Source: Thermotoga sp. (GTDB lineage: Bacteria; Thermotogota; Thermotogae; B3-G13). From it: a stretch of DNA of 6,335 bases. Position 1 is the first letter of the stretch. Every line of letters starts with the position of its first letter. The translations under genes and the position numbers were made by a program. Below, one piece after another: positions 6,249-6,335 of this stretch. The DNA lies in the NCBI GenBank assembly GCA_003641555.1, contig QNAT01000075.1:1-6335 (forward strand), read 5' to 3'. The notes under the pieces were generated by a model that saw only the letters and a list, made by a program, of their open reading frames with translations, searched no databases and was not told the origin of the DNA.

Positions 6249-6297
6249 CATCGATGAAGCCATACGATGTCCAGGACATAGCATGAATACAGTATTC
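6249..6297. promoter_or_regulatory. Cluster of short perfect palindromes, possible operators
   Basis: Three perfect palindromes lie within 49 nt: CATCGATG (6249-6256), ATGTCC-A-GGACAT (6267-6279) and GAATAC-A-GTATTC (6285-6297). The last two share the same form, 6-nt arms around a central A, with centres 18 nt apart, although their sequences differ. They lie 70-120 nt downstream of the promoter's predicted start. They could be operators for a DNA-binding dimer or small hairpins in the 5' leader. The function is a guess. Confidence 0.35.
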
Positions 6298-6335
6298 TTT
6301 GAAAAGGAACCTTCAAAAACACATTGATTTCTCCC

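Larger units (their letters stand above)
6046..6335. other. Non-coding or degenerate stretch with no convincing gene
   Basis: No frame here combines a start, a ribosome site and protein-like content over a useful length. The longest open frame is on the minus strand (6279 down to 6001); it has no ribosome site and a composition unlike the other genes. On the + strand, ATG 6184 opens 17 codons to TAA at 6235-6237, just after the promoter at 6145-6174, without a ribosome site. The region probably combines gene debris with the upstream regulatory region of a gene right of the window. I see no tRNA, rRNA, CRISPR repeat or transposon end. Confidence 0.5.

Noticed and set aside
6001..6279. 92-codon open frame on the minus strand
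   Set aside because: It has no ribosome site upstream of its ATG, no recognisable motif, and runs antisense through gene debris and the strong + strand promoter.

Overview
The window looks like part of a sugar-uptake and sugar-degradation operon from an AT-rich, probably thermophilic bacterium. Codon choice (frequent AGA/AGG for Arg, ATA for Ile), strong GGAGG-type ribosome sites, and a solute-binding protein with a plain Sec signal and no lipobox cysteine fit Thermotogota best. Dictyoglomota or a thermophilic Bacillota are possible. No marker gene settles this.

Layout: all confident genes are on the + strand. From left to right they are the 3' part of a ceramidase-like amidohydrolase (3-512), a PIG-L/LmbE-type zinc deacetylase resembling archaeal diacetylchitobiose deacetylase (548-1312), a family 1 glycoside hydrolase (1319-2659), a 104-nt gap with an orphan full-length Shine-Dalgarno sequence, an ABC sugar-binding protein (2764-4026), an intercistronic stem-loop, and two CUT1-type permeases (4105-4992 and about 4994-5830). 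A short reading frame with a good ribosome site but an internal TAG follows (5842-6045), probably a gene remnant. The last ~290 nt hold a near-ideal vegetative promoter (6145-6174) pointing right and a cluster of short palindromes (6249-6297). No convincing gene lies there. No ATP-binding subunit is present, so the transporter probably uses a shared ATPase encoded elsewhere.

How the genes may work together: the binding protein and permeases would import an oligosaccharide, and the two cytoplasmic enzymes would deacetylate and cleave it. The deacetylase points to an N-acetylated amino sugar such as a chitobiose-like unit.

Main discovery candidate: the GH1 protein is full length and well folded by motif, yet the catalytic nucleophile Glu of the T-E-N-G motif is Ser (S352). 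The Asn before the acid/base Glu is Asp (D165-E166), the Tyr that normally contacts the nucleophile is Phe (F295), and the sugar-binding Trp of N-F-E-W is Leu (L406). An adjacent Asp-Glu pair without a separate nucleophile is the arrangement used by GH20 hexosaminidases for substrate-assisted cleavage of 2-acetamido sugars. Next to a chitobiose-deacetylase-like gene this suggests a GH1 clade that has moved to amino-sugar substrates and perhaps to a different mechanism. That is inference and needs biochemical testing.
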